Of a stretch of DNA of 36,563 bases, positions 23,939-30,831 are shown piece by piece. Under the pieces are notes generated by a model. That model searched no databases and was not told the DNA's origin. It was given only the letters and a program-made list of their open reading frames with translations. This DNA comes from a virus. Location of the stretch: positions 1 through 36,563 of the IMG/VR virus record IMGVR_UViG_3300044712_000047. One strand, given 5' to 3'. A program made the translations under genes and the position numbers. Position 1 is the stretch's first letter. Each line of letters starts with the position of its first letter.

Positions 23939-24835
23939 ATGAACGATTTGAGCAGTACCGACCTAAAGCAGTTCCGAGCACATTACCTCGGAACCTTTGC
24001 TTCAGATAGCCCTGAGTGGCACGAACTACGCACTAAGGGAATTGGCGGATCCGAGATTGGAACCGTGATGGGTCTAAACCCCTGGGAGTCTGCATACGCA
24101 CTCTGGGCGAAAAAGACCGGAAAGATTACTGACGACTTCAAGGAGAACTGGGCTGTCCGTCTAGGCAAAGCCTTTGAGGAGCCAATCGTCAAGCTATTCG
24201 AGCAAGAACACCCTGAGCTAGAAATTTATTCCTGTGGCACATTCGCCTCAAAGGATGTTGACTTTATGCACGCTAACCCAGATGCCCTTGCTAAGCACAA
24301 GGAGACTGGTGAGTGGTATGTCATTGAAATCAAGACTGCTCGCTACCCTTGGGAGTCAGTCCCGCTGCACTATGTATCGCAAGTCCAGCACTACATGGAT
24401 GTTCTAAACATTGACAAGTCCTATGTAGTCGCCGTGGCTGGTATGGACTACAAGGAGTACTACATCCCTGCCGACCCATTCCAGCAGTCAGTCCAGCGTG
24501 ACGCTGCCTTTAGGTTCTGGCAACAGCTAAAGAACGACCAGCGACCAGAGTGGGATGGTAGCGAGAGCACCTATCAGGCTGTACGCAGAATGAACCCTCA
24601 GATTGAGGATCGAGATGTTGAGTTAGGCGAACTAGGTGTCAACCTATGGAACGCTCAACGCAGGCTTGACGAGGCTCAAGCCGAACTAAACGAGTTCAAG
24701 TCAGCAACCCTAGAAGTTATGGGTTATGCACGAACCGCTTATGTGACAGTTGACGACATGCCACCTGTCAAGGTAGCCTCAAGACAAATGCGTGGCGGAA
24801 GCCCCGCCCTAATCATCCACAAGAAGGGGAACTAA
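23939..24835 (+). CDS. YqaJ-type viral recombination exonuclease
   Basis: 298 aa. The ATG at 23939 follows AAGGAG by four bases; the reading frame is open further up, but that part lies opposite whiB2 and looks non-coding. GIGGSEIGTVMGLNPW (34-49) is the YqaJ hallmark. PD-(D/E)xK nuclease residues: Glu80 (AFEEP), Asp115 (NPDAL), Glu130-x-Lys132 (VIEIKTA) and QVQHYM (148-153). It chews one strand from duplex ends, giving 3' tails for the annealing protein two genes on. Also related to lambda Exo. Confidence 0.92.
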   Translation: MNDLSSTDLKQFRAHYLGTFASDSPEWHELRTKGIGGSEIGTVMGLNPWESAYALWAKKTGKITDDFKENWAVRLGKAFEEPIVKLFEQEHPELEIYSCGTFASKDVDFMHANPDALAKHKETGEWYVIEIKTARYPWESVPLHYVSQVQHYMDVLNIDKSYVVAVAGMDYKEYYIPADPFQQSVQRDAAFRFWQQLKNDQRPEWDGSESTYQAVRRMNPQIEDRDVELGELGVNLWNAQRRLDEAQAELNEFKSATLEVMGYARTAYVTVDDMPPVKVASRQMRGGSPALIIHKKGN

Positions 24836-25020
24836 TGCAGTTATTTCTCGGTGACAGGGTAACTCTTGTCAATGGTCAGACCTTTGCGAATGGCGTTTGC
24901 AAGGGAATCGTGCTACACGATGACAAATCACTAGACCGTCTATACCTAGAGGGTTTCGATCAGGCGTTCTGGATGTCAGACGACTGGAAGGTTGTAGAAG
25001 AAGAAGAGGAGGACAAGTAA
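24835..25020 (+). CDS. small acidic protein between exonuclease and annealing protein
   Basis: 61 aa. N-terminal beta-like LGDRVTLVNGQTF, then VCKGIVLHDDKSLDRLYLEG, ending with a strongly acidic EEEEEDK. The overlap on both sides (TAATG) ties it to its neighbours. It may be an SH3-like small barrel; function not recognised. Confidence 0.6.
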   Translation: MQLFLGDRVTLVNGQTFANGVCKGIVLHDDKSLDRLYLEGFDQAFWMSDDWKVVEEEEEDK

Positions 25021-25631
25021 TGGCACGCTTCAATCTCGATGACTACGAGACCGTTGAATCTCGTATCAAGCGTTTTACTGAGACCTACAATGATGGCAGG
25101 ATCATCACCGAATGGGCTAACGAGTTTGCCGAGCAGCCTGAGAAGGCTCGCTGGGTAGTCAAGGCGACTATCTACCTATCTGCTGGCGACCAAGCGAACA
25201 AGCTCGCTAAGGCCACTGGCTATGCGTCTGAGACCGAAGGCACAGGCGGGGCGAACAATGTGGATGCCCTTGCCAACTGTGAGACCAGTGCCATCGGGCG
25301 TGCCCTCGCTAACCTCGGTATGTCCGGTAACAAGCGTGCCAGCCGTGAGGAGATGCAGAAGGTCGAACGAGTGGCATCTGAGAGCTGGCTAGATAAAGCA
25401 GATAAGCTTTCCGATGTAGAAGCGTTGCGTATGCTCTGGGCACAAGCCAAGGCAGCTAACGCCGACACTGAGATTCTGGACAGGATAAAAGACCGTGCCA
25501 ACACACTCGCCAGTGCAAGCAGCCTCCTTGGAGGAACTCAGGGAAGCCTACCAGGACTCGCTGAGGCGGATGCTGGAAGCGGAACAGCAAGGTCGGCTAC
25601 TAAAGGCAGAGTCACTCCGCCAAGAAAGTAA
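25020..25631 (+). CDS. putative single-strand annealing protein (ERF/Sak-like)
   Basis: 203 aa. The core, residues 20-115, contains WVVKATIYL and the block NCETSAIGRALANLGMSG (86-103), followed by ASREEM, a pattern found in recombination-associated phage proteins that sit next to YqaJ nucleases. The last 50 residues are low-complexity (Ser/Gly/Ala). It would anneal the 3' tails made by the exonuclease. Identification relies on motif and neighbour and is moderate; a plain DNA-binding accessory protein is possible. A second frame is used over its last 137 bases. Confidence 0.6.
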   Translation: MARFNLDDYETVESRIKRFTETYNDGRIITEWANEFAEQPEKARWVVKATIYLSAGDQANKLAKATGYASETEGTGGANNVDALANCETSAIGRALANLGMSGNKRASREEMQKVERVASESWLDKADKLSDVEALRMLWAQAKAANADTEILDRIKDRANTLASASSLLGGTQGSLPGLAEADAGSGTARSATKGRVTPPRK

Positions 25632-25737
25632 CTTCTGGAAAATCGAGTTCCTACAGCGATTGAAGGCTATAAGTGAATCCATCAGAGATCATCAAGCAGA
25701 TAGCAGAACTGACTCAGGAGAACAGCAAGGGAGCTGA
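25495..25737 (+). CDS. overlapping small helical protein, possible
   Basis: 80 aa from GTG 25495; a shorter version could begin at TTG 25528 or the ATG of MLEAEQQG. It overlaps the previous gene by 137 bases and the next by 65. It fills the otherwise uncovered bases 25632-25672, and its content (LEELREAYQDSLRRMLEAEQ, FWKIEFLQRLKAI) is a credible charged coiled coil, while the overlapped neighbour is low-complexity there. No function recognised. Real or not needs conservation data. Confidence 0.4.
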   Translation: MPTHSPVQAASLEELREAYQDSLRRMLEAEQQGRLLKAESLRQESNFWKIEFLQRLKAISESIRDHQADSRTDSGEQQGS

Positions 25738-25999
25738 TGCTCTCTACACTGCTGAGATTGAGTTAGCCGAGCTTGAACATAAATTAGATCTTATAGAGCA
25801 GAGGGCGTTCATCCGTAACCAAGGCAGTGTTGCGGATAGAACGGCTCTTGCCCGTCTGGAAGCTGCTGACGCACGCTTAGAGCGGGATGTAGCGAGAGCT
25901 AAAGTAAATCGCATCAAGGTCAAAATCAAAGCCCTAGAATCGGCACTGATGGCTACAGGCACACAAGCTAGACTTCTCTCCGCCGAACTCAAAATCTAA
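25673..25999 (+). CDS. coiled-coil protein, unknown function
   Basis: 108 aa from GTG with GAAGG seven bases before it. Almost wholly helical: ELTQENSKGADALYTAEIEL and VARAKVNRIKVKIKALESAL, many Glu/Lys/Arg/Leu. It lies between the annealing protein and an HNH-like protein. It could be a structural partner of the recombination proteins; that is only position. AAGGAG for the next gene follows at once. Confidence 0.65.
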   Translation: MNPSEIIKQIAELTQENSKGADALYTAEIELAELEHKLDLIEQRAFIRNQGSVADRTALARLEAADARLERDVARAKVNRIKVKIKALESALMATGTQARLLSAELKI

Positions 26000-26008
26000 G
26001 GAGACACA

Positions 26009-26353
26009 ATGGCCCTAACCAGAGCAATGTTGGAAAAGCTACGGACTAGGGACAAGCTGTGCTGGCACTGTGGCGAGAATGATGACCTCGTGCCGCATCA
26101 CCGGAGAAACAGGGGCATGGGTGGCTCAAAGCTCCTAGATCGCCTCGACAACCTGATGATGGTCTGCGCCATCTACAACGGCATGATGGAATCCGACTCG
26201 GCTACCGCTAACCAGGCACGAGATTTCGGTCACAAACTCGCCTCTTGGCAAGATTTCACAGAACCAGTATTTGACACGCCGAATAGAACTTGGTACATTC
26301 TGACCTCGAAGGGTGAGAAGCTGGAGACAGAACCACCGCAACATCTAATTTAG
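26009..26353 (+). CDS. HNH-like endonuclease family protein
   Basis: 114 aa. CWHCGENDDLVPHHRRNRGM (18-37) gives the first zinc Cys pair and the HH of an HNH/beta-beta-alpha metal site. The second part, NLMMVCAIYNGMMESD, keeps C and N but reads IYN where an active HNH has HN, so catalysis may be altered. Similar proteins are widespread in actinophages in this neighbourhood. AAGGAG precedes the ATG. Possible roles: recombination or host DNA degradation. Confidence 0.72.
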   Translation: MALTRAMLEKLRTRDKLCWHCGENDDLVPHHRRNRGMGGSKLLDRLDNLMMVCAIYNGMMESDSATANQARDFGHKLASWQDFTEPVFDTPNRTWYILTSKGEKLETEPPQHLI

Positions 26354-26360
26354 GAGAGAG

Positions 26361-26600
26361 ATGGACTTGGAGCTACTAGCCAAGGCTATGCGAGAGCGAG
26401 CCTTGTTGATAGATGGTGACGAATCGCTGAGCGAGAGCTTGGCAATAGATCAGGTCGCCATAGAGAAAGCAAAAGAAAAGAAGCGTGCACAGGTCGAGAA
26501 CCTGAAGCGTCTTTACTTCAACGCTGGGCGATGGGTAGGCGGAGCCAGAGACCACACCGCCCGTGAAGCCTTTACCAAGATGAAGGCACGAGAGCAGTGA
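26361..26600 (+). CDS. small helical protein before methyltransferase
   Basis: 79 aa, helical and basic: LLAKAMRERALLIDGDES, then EKAKEKKRAQVENLKRLYF and RWVGGARDHTAREAF. GGAGAGAG precedes the ATG. It overlaps the methyltransferase start by four bases (GTGA). No motif recognised. The Lys/Arg face could bind nucleic acid. Confidence 0.6.
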   Translation: MDLELLAKAMRERALLIDGDESLSESLAIDQVAIEKAKEKKRAQVENLKRLYFNAGRWVGGARDHTAREAFTKMKAREQ

Positions 26601-27166
26601 AGATAGGCAGCCTATTCTCAGGCTACGGGGGCTTAGACCTAGCGGTCTCAAATGTCACCGGAGCGACTGTTGCTTGGCATTGTGAATGGGAGTCAGCTCC
26701 CTCAGCCATTCTGGAGAAGCGTTTTCCAGGCGTGCCTAACTTCCACGATGTATCGAAGGTTGACTGGACTCAGGTTGAGCCAGTAGACATTCTCACAGGC
26801 GGGTTTCCCTGCCAAGACCTATCCCTAGCTGGTAAGCGTGCGGGGATGAAAGACGGAACAAGATCAGGACTATGGTCTGAGTTCCACAAAGCAATCGAAA
26901 TTTTGAGACCAAGATTGGTGGTAATTGAAAATGTTAGAGGACTACTCAGCGCAACAGCCCATAGCGACATGGAACCCTGCCCGTGGTGTATGGGAGACAA
27001 CGCAAGTGAACCTCCTTTGCGGGCACTCGGAGCCGTACTTGGAGACTTGGCCGACATCGGGTATAGCAGTAAATGGGTCGGTGTACGAGCTGCCGATGCA
27101 GGTGCACCGCACAACCGATTCCGAATCTTTATCATTGCCTACCCCCAGAGCACAGGAGCCAGGTAG
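26597..27166 (+). CDS. cytosine-5 DNA methyltransferase, motifs I-VIII part
   Basis: 189 aa from GTG. Motif I SLFSGYGGLD (5-14), motif IV GGFPCQDLS with catalytic Cys72, motif VI VIENVRGL (109-116) and motif VIII VRAADAGAPHNRFRIFIIA (163-181) are all intact. The frame ends soon after motif VIII, so the target domain and motifs IX-X are missing; they are found in the next gene, in the +1 frame, overlapping by 236 bases. Two-subunit C5 enzymes (M.AquI, M.EcoHK31I) are a precedent. It likely protects phage DNA from host restriction. Confidence 0.88.
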   Translation: MKIGSLFSGYGGLDLAVSNVTGATVAWHCEWESAPSAILEKRFPGVPNFHDVSKVDWTQVEPVDILTGGFPCQDLSLAGKRAGMKDGTRSGLWSEFHKAIEILRPRLVVIENVRGLLSATAHSDMEPCPWCMGDNASEPPLRALGAVLGDLADIGYSSKWVGVRAADAGAPHNRFRIFIIAYPQSTGAR

Positions 27167-28163
27167 CACCTCGCCTGGATACGGCGACTCGCTGAATGAC
27201 TTTGCTAACCGTGTGACTAAGGGATACGCCCCTAAAGACCTAGAACTATTGCGTTCCCCAACGGCGAGCCAAGGTGAGGGTGGGGCTCTAGGCGAGGAGA
27301 CTGCAAGAGCTAGGGGCAATACCGTTGGCATCCGTGACAACGCCTTGGACATTGCGAAGCTCAATGGGCTACCCGTTTCAAGGGTGGTAGAGAACTTGAT
27401 GCCTACCCCGAACACTATGGATCACCTGCCCGCCAGAACGCCTGAGCAAAAATTGGCTAACAAGGGCAAAGGTGGTTACGCAAATGTCCGTGAGACCGTA
27501 GTAAATGATTTGATGCCTACTCCAAAAGCCTTAGATGGTATCAAGGGAAATCTAAAGACATCTCAGGAGCGAATTGCATCGGGGCATTTTGTTGATTTGA
27601 CAAATGTGGCTATTGACATCAATAAGGAAACTGCTGAGAAAGCATCTGTGAACCTACCAACCCCAACTGCATCAGATTGGAAAGGTGCGAATAATTCTGG
27701 CTCAGGAACCACTAGTTCAAATGGATTGGCTACAAGGATAGACAATTTAGAGACTAATTGGGGCAAGTTCGAGCCAGCTATTCGCCGATGGGAGCAAGTT
27801 CTCGGCAGACCTGCTCCAGCTCCAACTAAGCCAGATGGCAAAGATGGGGCTCACAGGCTCTCTAGTGCCTTTACAGAATGGATGATGGGACTACCGGAGG
27901 GCTGGATTACTGATGTAGGGCTAAGCCGCAATGAAGAGCTAAAAGCGTGTGGCAATGGAGTAGTCCCTCAGCAGGCTGAGATGGCATTGAGGTTCTTGCT
28001 GGAAGGCGTAGAGCTACCGTCAGTTGAGACGGATGTTCAGTTGCCGACCCCAACCGTTAGCGACATCTACACTGGTAATTTGGCAAGCACCCAGCAGAAG
28101 CCTGGTTCAATGCACAGCGTTACTTTGCCTAGGGCAATCAAGATGCTAGGGGCGGAAGAATGA
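26931..28163 (+). CDS. methyltransferase second part with PTP repeats, motif X
   Basis: 410 aa from ATG 26931 (TTG 26925 also possible). The C-terminus carries RRWEQVLGRPAPAP, EWMMGLPEGWITDVG and GNGVVPQQAEMAL, the last being C5-MTase motif X. The long centre has repeats of the form (L/M)PTPxxxD: LMPTPNTMD, LMPTPKALD, LPTPTASD, LPTPTVSD. The N-terminal 79 codons lie opposite the motif VI-VIII region of the previous gene in another frame, yet contain WPTSGIAVNGSVYELP, a pattern known from such phage proteins. It may be a separate subunit or the end of one frameshifted enzyme. Confidence 0.78.
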   Translation: MLEDYSAQQPIATWNPARGVWETTQVNLLCGHSEPYLETWPTSGIAVNGSVYELPMQVHRTTDSESLSLPTPRAQEPGSTSPGYGDSLNDFANRVTKGYAPKDLELLRSPTASQGEGGALGEETARARGNTVGIRDNALDIAKLNGLPVSRVVENLMPTPNTMDHLPARTPEQKLANKGKGGYANVRETVVNDLMPTPKALDGIKGNLKTSQERIASGHFVDLTNVAIDINKETAEKASVNLPTPTASDWKGANNSGSGTTSSNGLATRIDNLETNWGKFEPAIRRWEQVLGRPAPAPTKPDGKDGAHRLSSAFTEWMMGLPEGWITDVGLSRNEELKACGNGVVPQQAEMALRFLLEGVELPSVETDVQLPTPTVSDIYTGNLASTQQKPGSMHSVTLPRAIKMLGAEE

Positions 28164-28942
28164 GCATAGCAGTAATGAACGCCGTGTGGGAGCACTCACG
28201 GGCAGATGGTAGAGCACGGCTAGTGCTACTAGCTATCGCAGATCATCAAGGAGAAATCGGGGCTTGGCCTTCGATTCAAACCCTTGCACGAATGGTCAAC
28301 AGCTCAGAGCGAAGTGTGCAGCGTGACATTCAGTATTTGCAGGAAATTGGTGAGCTGAAGGTCGAAATTCAGAACGCTCCGACCAAAACTCAGTACAAGT
28401 CAAACCTCTACTGGGTTACGCTCCCAGGGGTGACAGCAGGGGTGACAAATGCGACATCAGGGGTGACAGAATTGAACGCAGGGGTGACAGCAGGTGGCGT
28501 ACTAACCCTTATAGAACCATTACTAGAAACTAATAAAGCCCAAAGCGAAGAATTGTTCATTGAATTTTGGAACGCCTATCCTCGAAAGCTGGATAAAGCA
28601 AAAGCATTTAGAGCCTTCCGGTCTGCTCTTAAGCGAGCCAAGTTCGAGGACATCCTCGCTGGCGTGATTGCGTATCGCAATGATCCGAGTCGCAACCCTG
28701 AGTTCACGAAGTACCCCGCATCCTGGCTAAATGCAGACTCTTGGGAGAACGCTGCAACTCCATCAGTTGATTCTGAGGCTACGGAGCGAGCCAGACTACG
28801 CCGTGAGAAGGAGCTGGAAGCCTCTAGGAGCTTTTTGGAGGAGCAGAGAAGGCTATCACTCCAAGTAGCCCCTCCGAAGCTCTGTGAGCACGGCAAGAAC
28901 CTAGCGATGTGTCCACCTTGTGCAAAGAAGCTAAGTGAGTAA
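28160..28942 (+). CDS. replication initiator-like HTH protein
   Basis: 260 aa. Residues 1-90 form a winged helix: PSIQTLARMVNSSERSVQRD with YLQEIGELKV. Residues 88-118 are a GVT-rich linker coded by four identical DNA repeats. The C-terminal part, FWNAYPRKLDKAKAFRAFRS and YPASWLNADSWE, is common in phage initiators of the DnaD/lambda O sort, and it ends with a Cys/His cluster (CEHGKNLAMCPPC). It probably binds its own iterons and recruits the host helicase. No phage helicase or polymerase is present. Confidence 0.8.
   Translation: MSIAVMNAVWEHSRADGRARLVLLAIADHQGEIGAWPSIQTLARMVNSSERSVQRDIQYLQEIGELKVEIQNAPTKTQYKSNLYWVTLPGVTAGVTNATSGVTELNAGVTAGGVLTLIEPLLETNKAQSEELFIEFWNAYPRKLDKAKAFRAFRSALKRAKFEDILAGVIAYRNDPSRNPEFTKYPASWLNADSWENAATPSVDSEATERARLRREKELEASRSFLEEQRRLSLQVAPPKLCEHGKNLAMCPPCAKKLSE
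28425..28489 (+). repeat. four iterons inside initiator gene, putative origin
   Basis: CAGGGGTGACA occurs exactly four times, at 28425, 28437, 28458 and 28479; steps are 12, 21 and 21 bases, the 21 being two helical turns. The codons GGG GTG ACA are the same in every copy. AT-rich DNA follows to about 28570, with TTATAGAACCATTACTAG. This is the arrangement of oriLambda inside gene O. Confidence 0.7.
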
Positions 28943-29357
28943 GCCGTTTTCGCAGGAGCTCTACGACAGAGACGATGCTGCCAAGGAGTTTGTCATTGAC
29001 TACTTCACGATTCGACATGGGTTTGTGGTCTATGTGAATCCTGACCCCTACGGCATTGATCTCATCGTAGAGAACGAGCGTGGCAGATTCGAGCTAGAGG
29101 TGGAGGTGAAGCACAACTGGAAGGGAGACAAATTCCCGTACAAAACCATTCATTTTGCTGCTAGAAAACTCAAGTTTGCGGAGAATCCAGAGCGGGTGAA
29201 CTTCATCATGCTCAATGACGACTGGACATACGGAATGGTGATTGACGGCGAAACATTTGCCAGCTCTCCCGTTATTGTCAAAGACACCATTTACACGACT
29301 CGTGAAAGATTTATTGAGATTCCCGTTGATAAAGGCACACTTCTAAAGCTTTTTTGA
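28935..29357 (+). CDS. PD-(D/E)xK nuclease-like protein
   Basis: 140 aa from GTG overlapping the previous stop. YGIDLIVENERGRFELEVEV leading to K59 gives Asp42 and Glu57-x-Lys59, the spacing of a PD-(D/E)xK site. The C-terminal half has strand-rich segments (RVNFIMLNDDWTYGMVIDG). It could be a resolvase- or restriction-like nuclease; no specific family could be fixed. It lies with replication genes. Confidence 0.65.
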   Translation: MSKPFSQELYDRDDAAKEFVIDYFTIRHGFVVYVNPDPYGIDLIVENERGRFELEVEVKHNWKGDKFPYKTIHFAARKLKFAENPERVNFIMLNDDWTYGMVIDGETFASSPVIVKDTIYTTRERFIEIPVDKGTLLKLF

Positions 29358-29369
29358 TAGCCTTAGCGA

Positions 29370-29630
29370 GTGTGGGAACGAGAAACTTGCGTTCGTTGTG
29401 GTCTCTCGTGGGAGGTCACAAAGAAGCGTGGCAATGACCGAGTGCTTTGCCAGAGCTGTCGTAGCAGAAGAGCTGTGACAGTTCAAAGCGGTGAGTTCAA
29501 GTGCCTTCCGTGGCACGGCAGATTTGCCGAAGATCTAGTTACACCGATTGACGACCTAGGCGAAGAAATGTTGCCTGGCAAGAGAATCTGTGGCAACCTA
29601 GACTGCGTGCTACCCGCACACATAGAGTGA
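29370..29630 (+). CDS. zinc-finger protein with HNH-like end
   Basis: 86 aa from GTG. CVRC (7-10) and CQSC (27-30) form a zinc ribbon; the end, GKRICGNLDCVLPAHIE, is the CG..DCV..HI pattern seen in actinophage HNH-like small proteins. It overlaps the next message region and probably binds DNA or RNA. No complete catalytic HNH is present. Confidence 0.6.
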   Translation: MWERETCVRCGLSWEVTKKRGNDRVLCQSCRSRRAVTVQSGEFKCLPWHGRFAEDLVTPIDDLGEEMLPGKRICGNLDCVLPAHIE

Positions 29631-29644
29631 AAGGAACAACCTAC

Positions 29645-29986
29645 ATGGCACTACAACTGTCCTTTGTCGGCTTCGTGGAAGAAGTCAAGACATTCGACTG
29701 GGGTTCGGTCGTAACCGTATCCCACAGCAACCGTCAGAAGAATGACGCAGGCGAGTGGGAGACCACTAGCCGTGACTACATTGATGTCACAGTTGACCCA
29801 TCTTCCGAGTTCGGTTGGCTACTACAGGCAAAGAAGGGTCTGCGTATCGCAGTGACCGGAAACGCCAAGCTCTCGACCTATCCTAAGAAGGATGGCTCGA
29901 CTGGAGTCCGTATCAAACTCTGGCCTAAAGAGGTAGAAACCTTTGAGTCAGGTGCGGTCGTTGACCCGAACGAGGCTCCGTTCTGA
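29645..29986 (+). CDS. SSB-like single-strand DNA-binding protein
   Basis: 113 aa from ATG 29645, with AAAGGA nine bases before; an in-frame GTG at 29627 overlaps the previous gene and has no better site. Predicted OB fold: VVTVSHSNRQKND, DYIDVTVD, KKGLRIAVTGNAKLSTYPK, VRIKLWPKEVE. It ends DPNEAPF, like the acidic PF tip by which SSBs call in partner proteins. It should coat single strands in replication and annealing. RusA follows, overlapping its stop. Confidence 0.75.
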   Translation: MALQLSFVGFVEEVKTFDWGSVVTVSHSNRQKNDAGEWETTSRDYIDVTVDPSSEFGWLLQAKKGLRIAVTGNAKLSTYPKKDGSTGVRIKLWPKEVETFESGAVVDPNEAPF

Positions 29987-30375
29987 TAGTTCTAGAAGTT
30001 CTCGGTGATCCTGCTCCACAGGGCTCTAAAAAAGTCGTGCGGGGTAGGCTCATCGAGGCTTCAAAGAAACTAAAGCCTTGGCGTGCGGCTATTGAAAAAG
30101 CGTGCCAACCATACGCATCAGAAAACATCTACCTTGGCCCAGTAAGGCTTGAGGTAGATTTCTTTTTACCCAGACCTCCATCAATCAAGATGACGAAGCG
30201 CCCCCTGCCAATCGTGCCACCGGATGTGGACAAGCTTTTGCGAGCAGTTGGTGACGGCATCGGACAATCAGGCTGCATCTGGGGTGACGACAGCCAAGTA
30301 GTCGAGATTATTGGGCGGAAGTATTACGCCGATGACCGCCCGCCTGGTGCAATCATAAAGATAACGAACCTATAA
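29983..30375 (+). CDS. RusA-family Holliday junction resolvase (CTG start)
   Basis: 130 aa if translation starts at CTG 29983. In-frame DNA before the GTG at 30037 codes LEVLGDPAPQGSKKVVRGRL, the conserved RusA N-terminus, so the GTG version (112 aa) lacks a real part of the fold. No ATG, GTG or TTG is available upstream; CTG overlaps the SSB stop (CTGA) and GAGG lies seven bases before it. Catalytic acids: PPDVDKLL and WGDDSQV. It cuts four-way junctions left by recombination or replication. Confidence 0.85.
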   Translation: MIVLEVLGDPAPQGSKKVVRGRLIEASKKLKPWRAAIEKACQPYASENIYLGPVRLEVDFFLPRPPSIKMTKRPLPIVPPDVDKLLRAVGDGIGQSGCIWGDDSQVVEIIGRKYYADDRPPGAIIKITNL

Positions 30376-30391
30376 CAGTTTCAAAATGTGT

Positions 30392-30421
30392 TTGACATTC
30401 GGTTCAAAAGCCGAATAACCT
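30392..30421 (+). promoter_or_regulatory. promoter with hairpin spacer, leaderless gene
   Basis: TTGACA (30392-30397), 18-base spacer, TAACCT (30416-30421), then six bases to ATG 30428, with no ribosome site. The spacer 30398-30415 is an inverted repeat, TTCGGTT...AGCCGAA (one G-T pair), which may be an operator. A transcript here would start at the ATG. Confidence 0.6.
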
Positions 30422-30427
30422 GTCCCT

Positions 30428-30622
30428 ATGAAAACAACGAGAGAGCTAAAGCAGGACATCGAGTTCAACCTCGACCTGCTATACCAAAAAGGCTATGACC
30501 TAGGCTTCCGCACTCTGCTTGAAGATTTAGAGCAGATCGCAGATGCCTGGTGGAACGCAGGTTTCACCTCCCCGGCAGAGATGCTACGAATGGAAATCAA
30601 AAAACTAAGGAGCGAAAATTGA
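30428..30622 (+). CDS. small helical protein, first gene of right operon
   Basis: 64 aa. Helical and acidic (IEFNLDLLYQKGYDLGFRTL, QIADAWWNAGF, EMLRMEIKKLRSEN). No known motif. It is the first gene after the promoter at 30392 and its ATG lies at the predicted transcript start. It overlaps the next gene by four bases (TTGA). Confidence 0.65.
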   Translation: MKTTRELKQDIEFNLDLLYQKGYDLGFRTLLEDLEQIADAWWNAGFTSPAEMLRMEIKKLRSEN

Positions 30623-30831
30623 AGATTCTAAACTGGATTCAGCGACAAATTGCCGAGCTATTGTTCGCCAACATTCTTGATGAGGATTACTGGATGGGCA
30701 TCAGGCATGCCAGGATCAGCGGTCTCAAGGCTGACATCATGTTCTTAGAGAACCTGGCAAAAGGTCAGAACAAGACCAACGCCAAGGGCATCCAGATTGC
30801 CATTGACAAGCTCAAGGAGATGGACAAGTGA
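30619..30831 (+). CDS. small helical protein, unknown
   Basis: 70 aa from TTG 30619, six bases after AAGGAG and overlapping the previous stop. A start further upstream in the same frame would sit in the neighbour and lacks a ribosome site. KILNWIQRQIAELLFANIL suggests an amphipathic helix; the end is Lys-rich (QIAIDKLKEMDK). No function recognised. Confidence 0.6.
   Translation: MKILNWIQRQIAELLFANILDEDYWMGIRHARISGLKADIMFLENLAKGQNKTNAKGIQIAIDKLKEMDK

Noticed and set aside
26009-26353. Fully active HNH nuclease
   Set aside because: The last block reads AIYN where an active HNH has HN; kept only as HNH-like.
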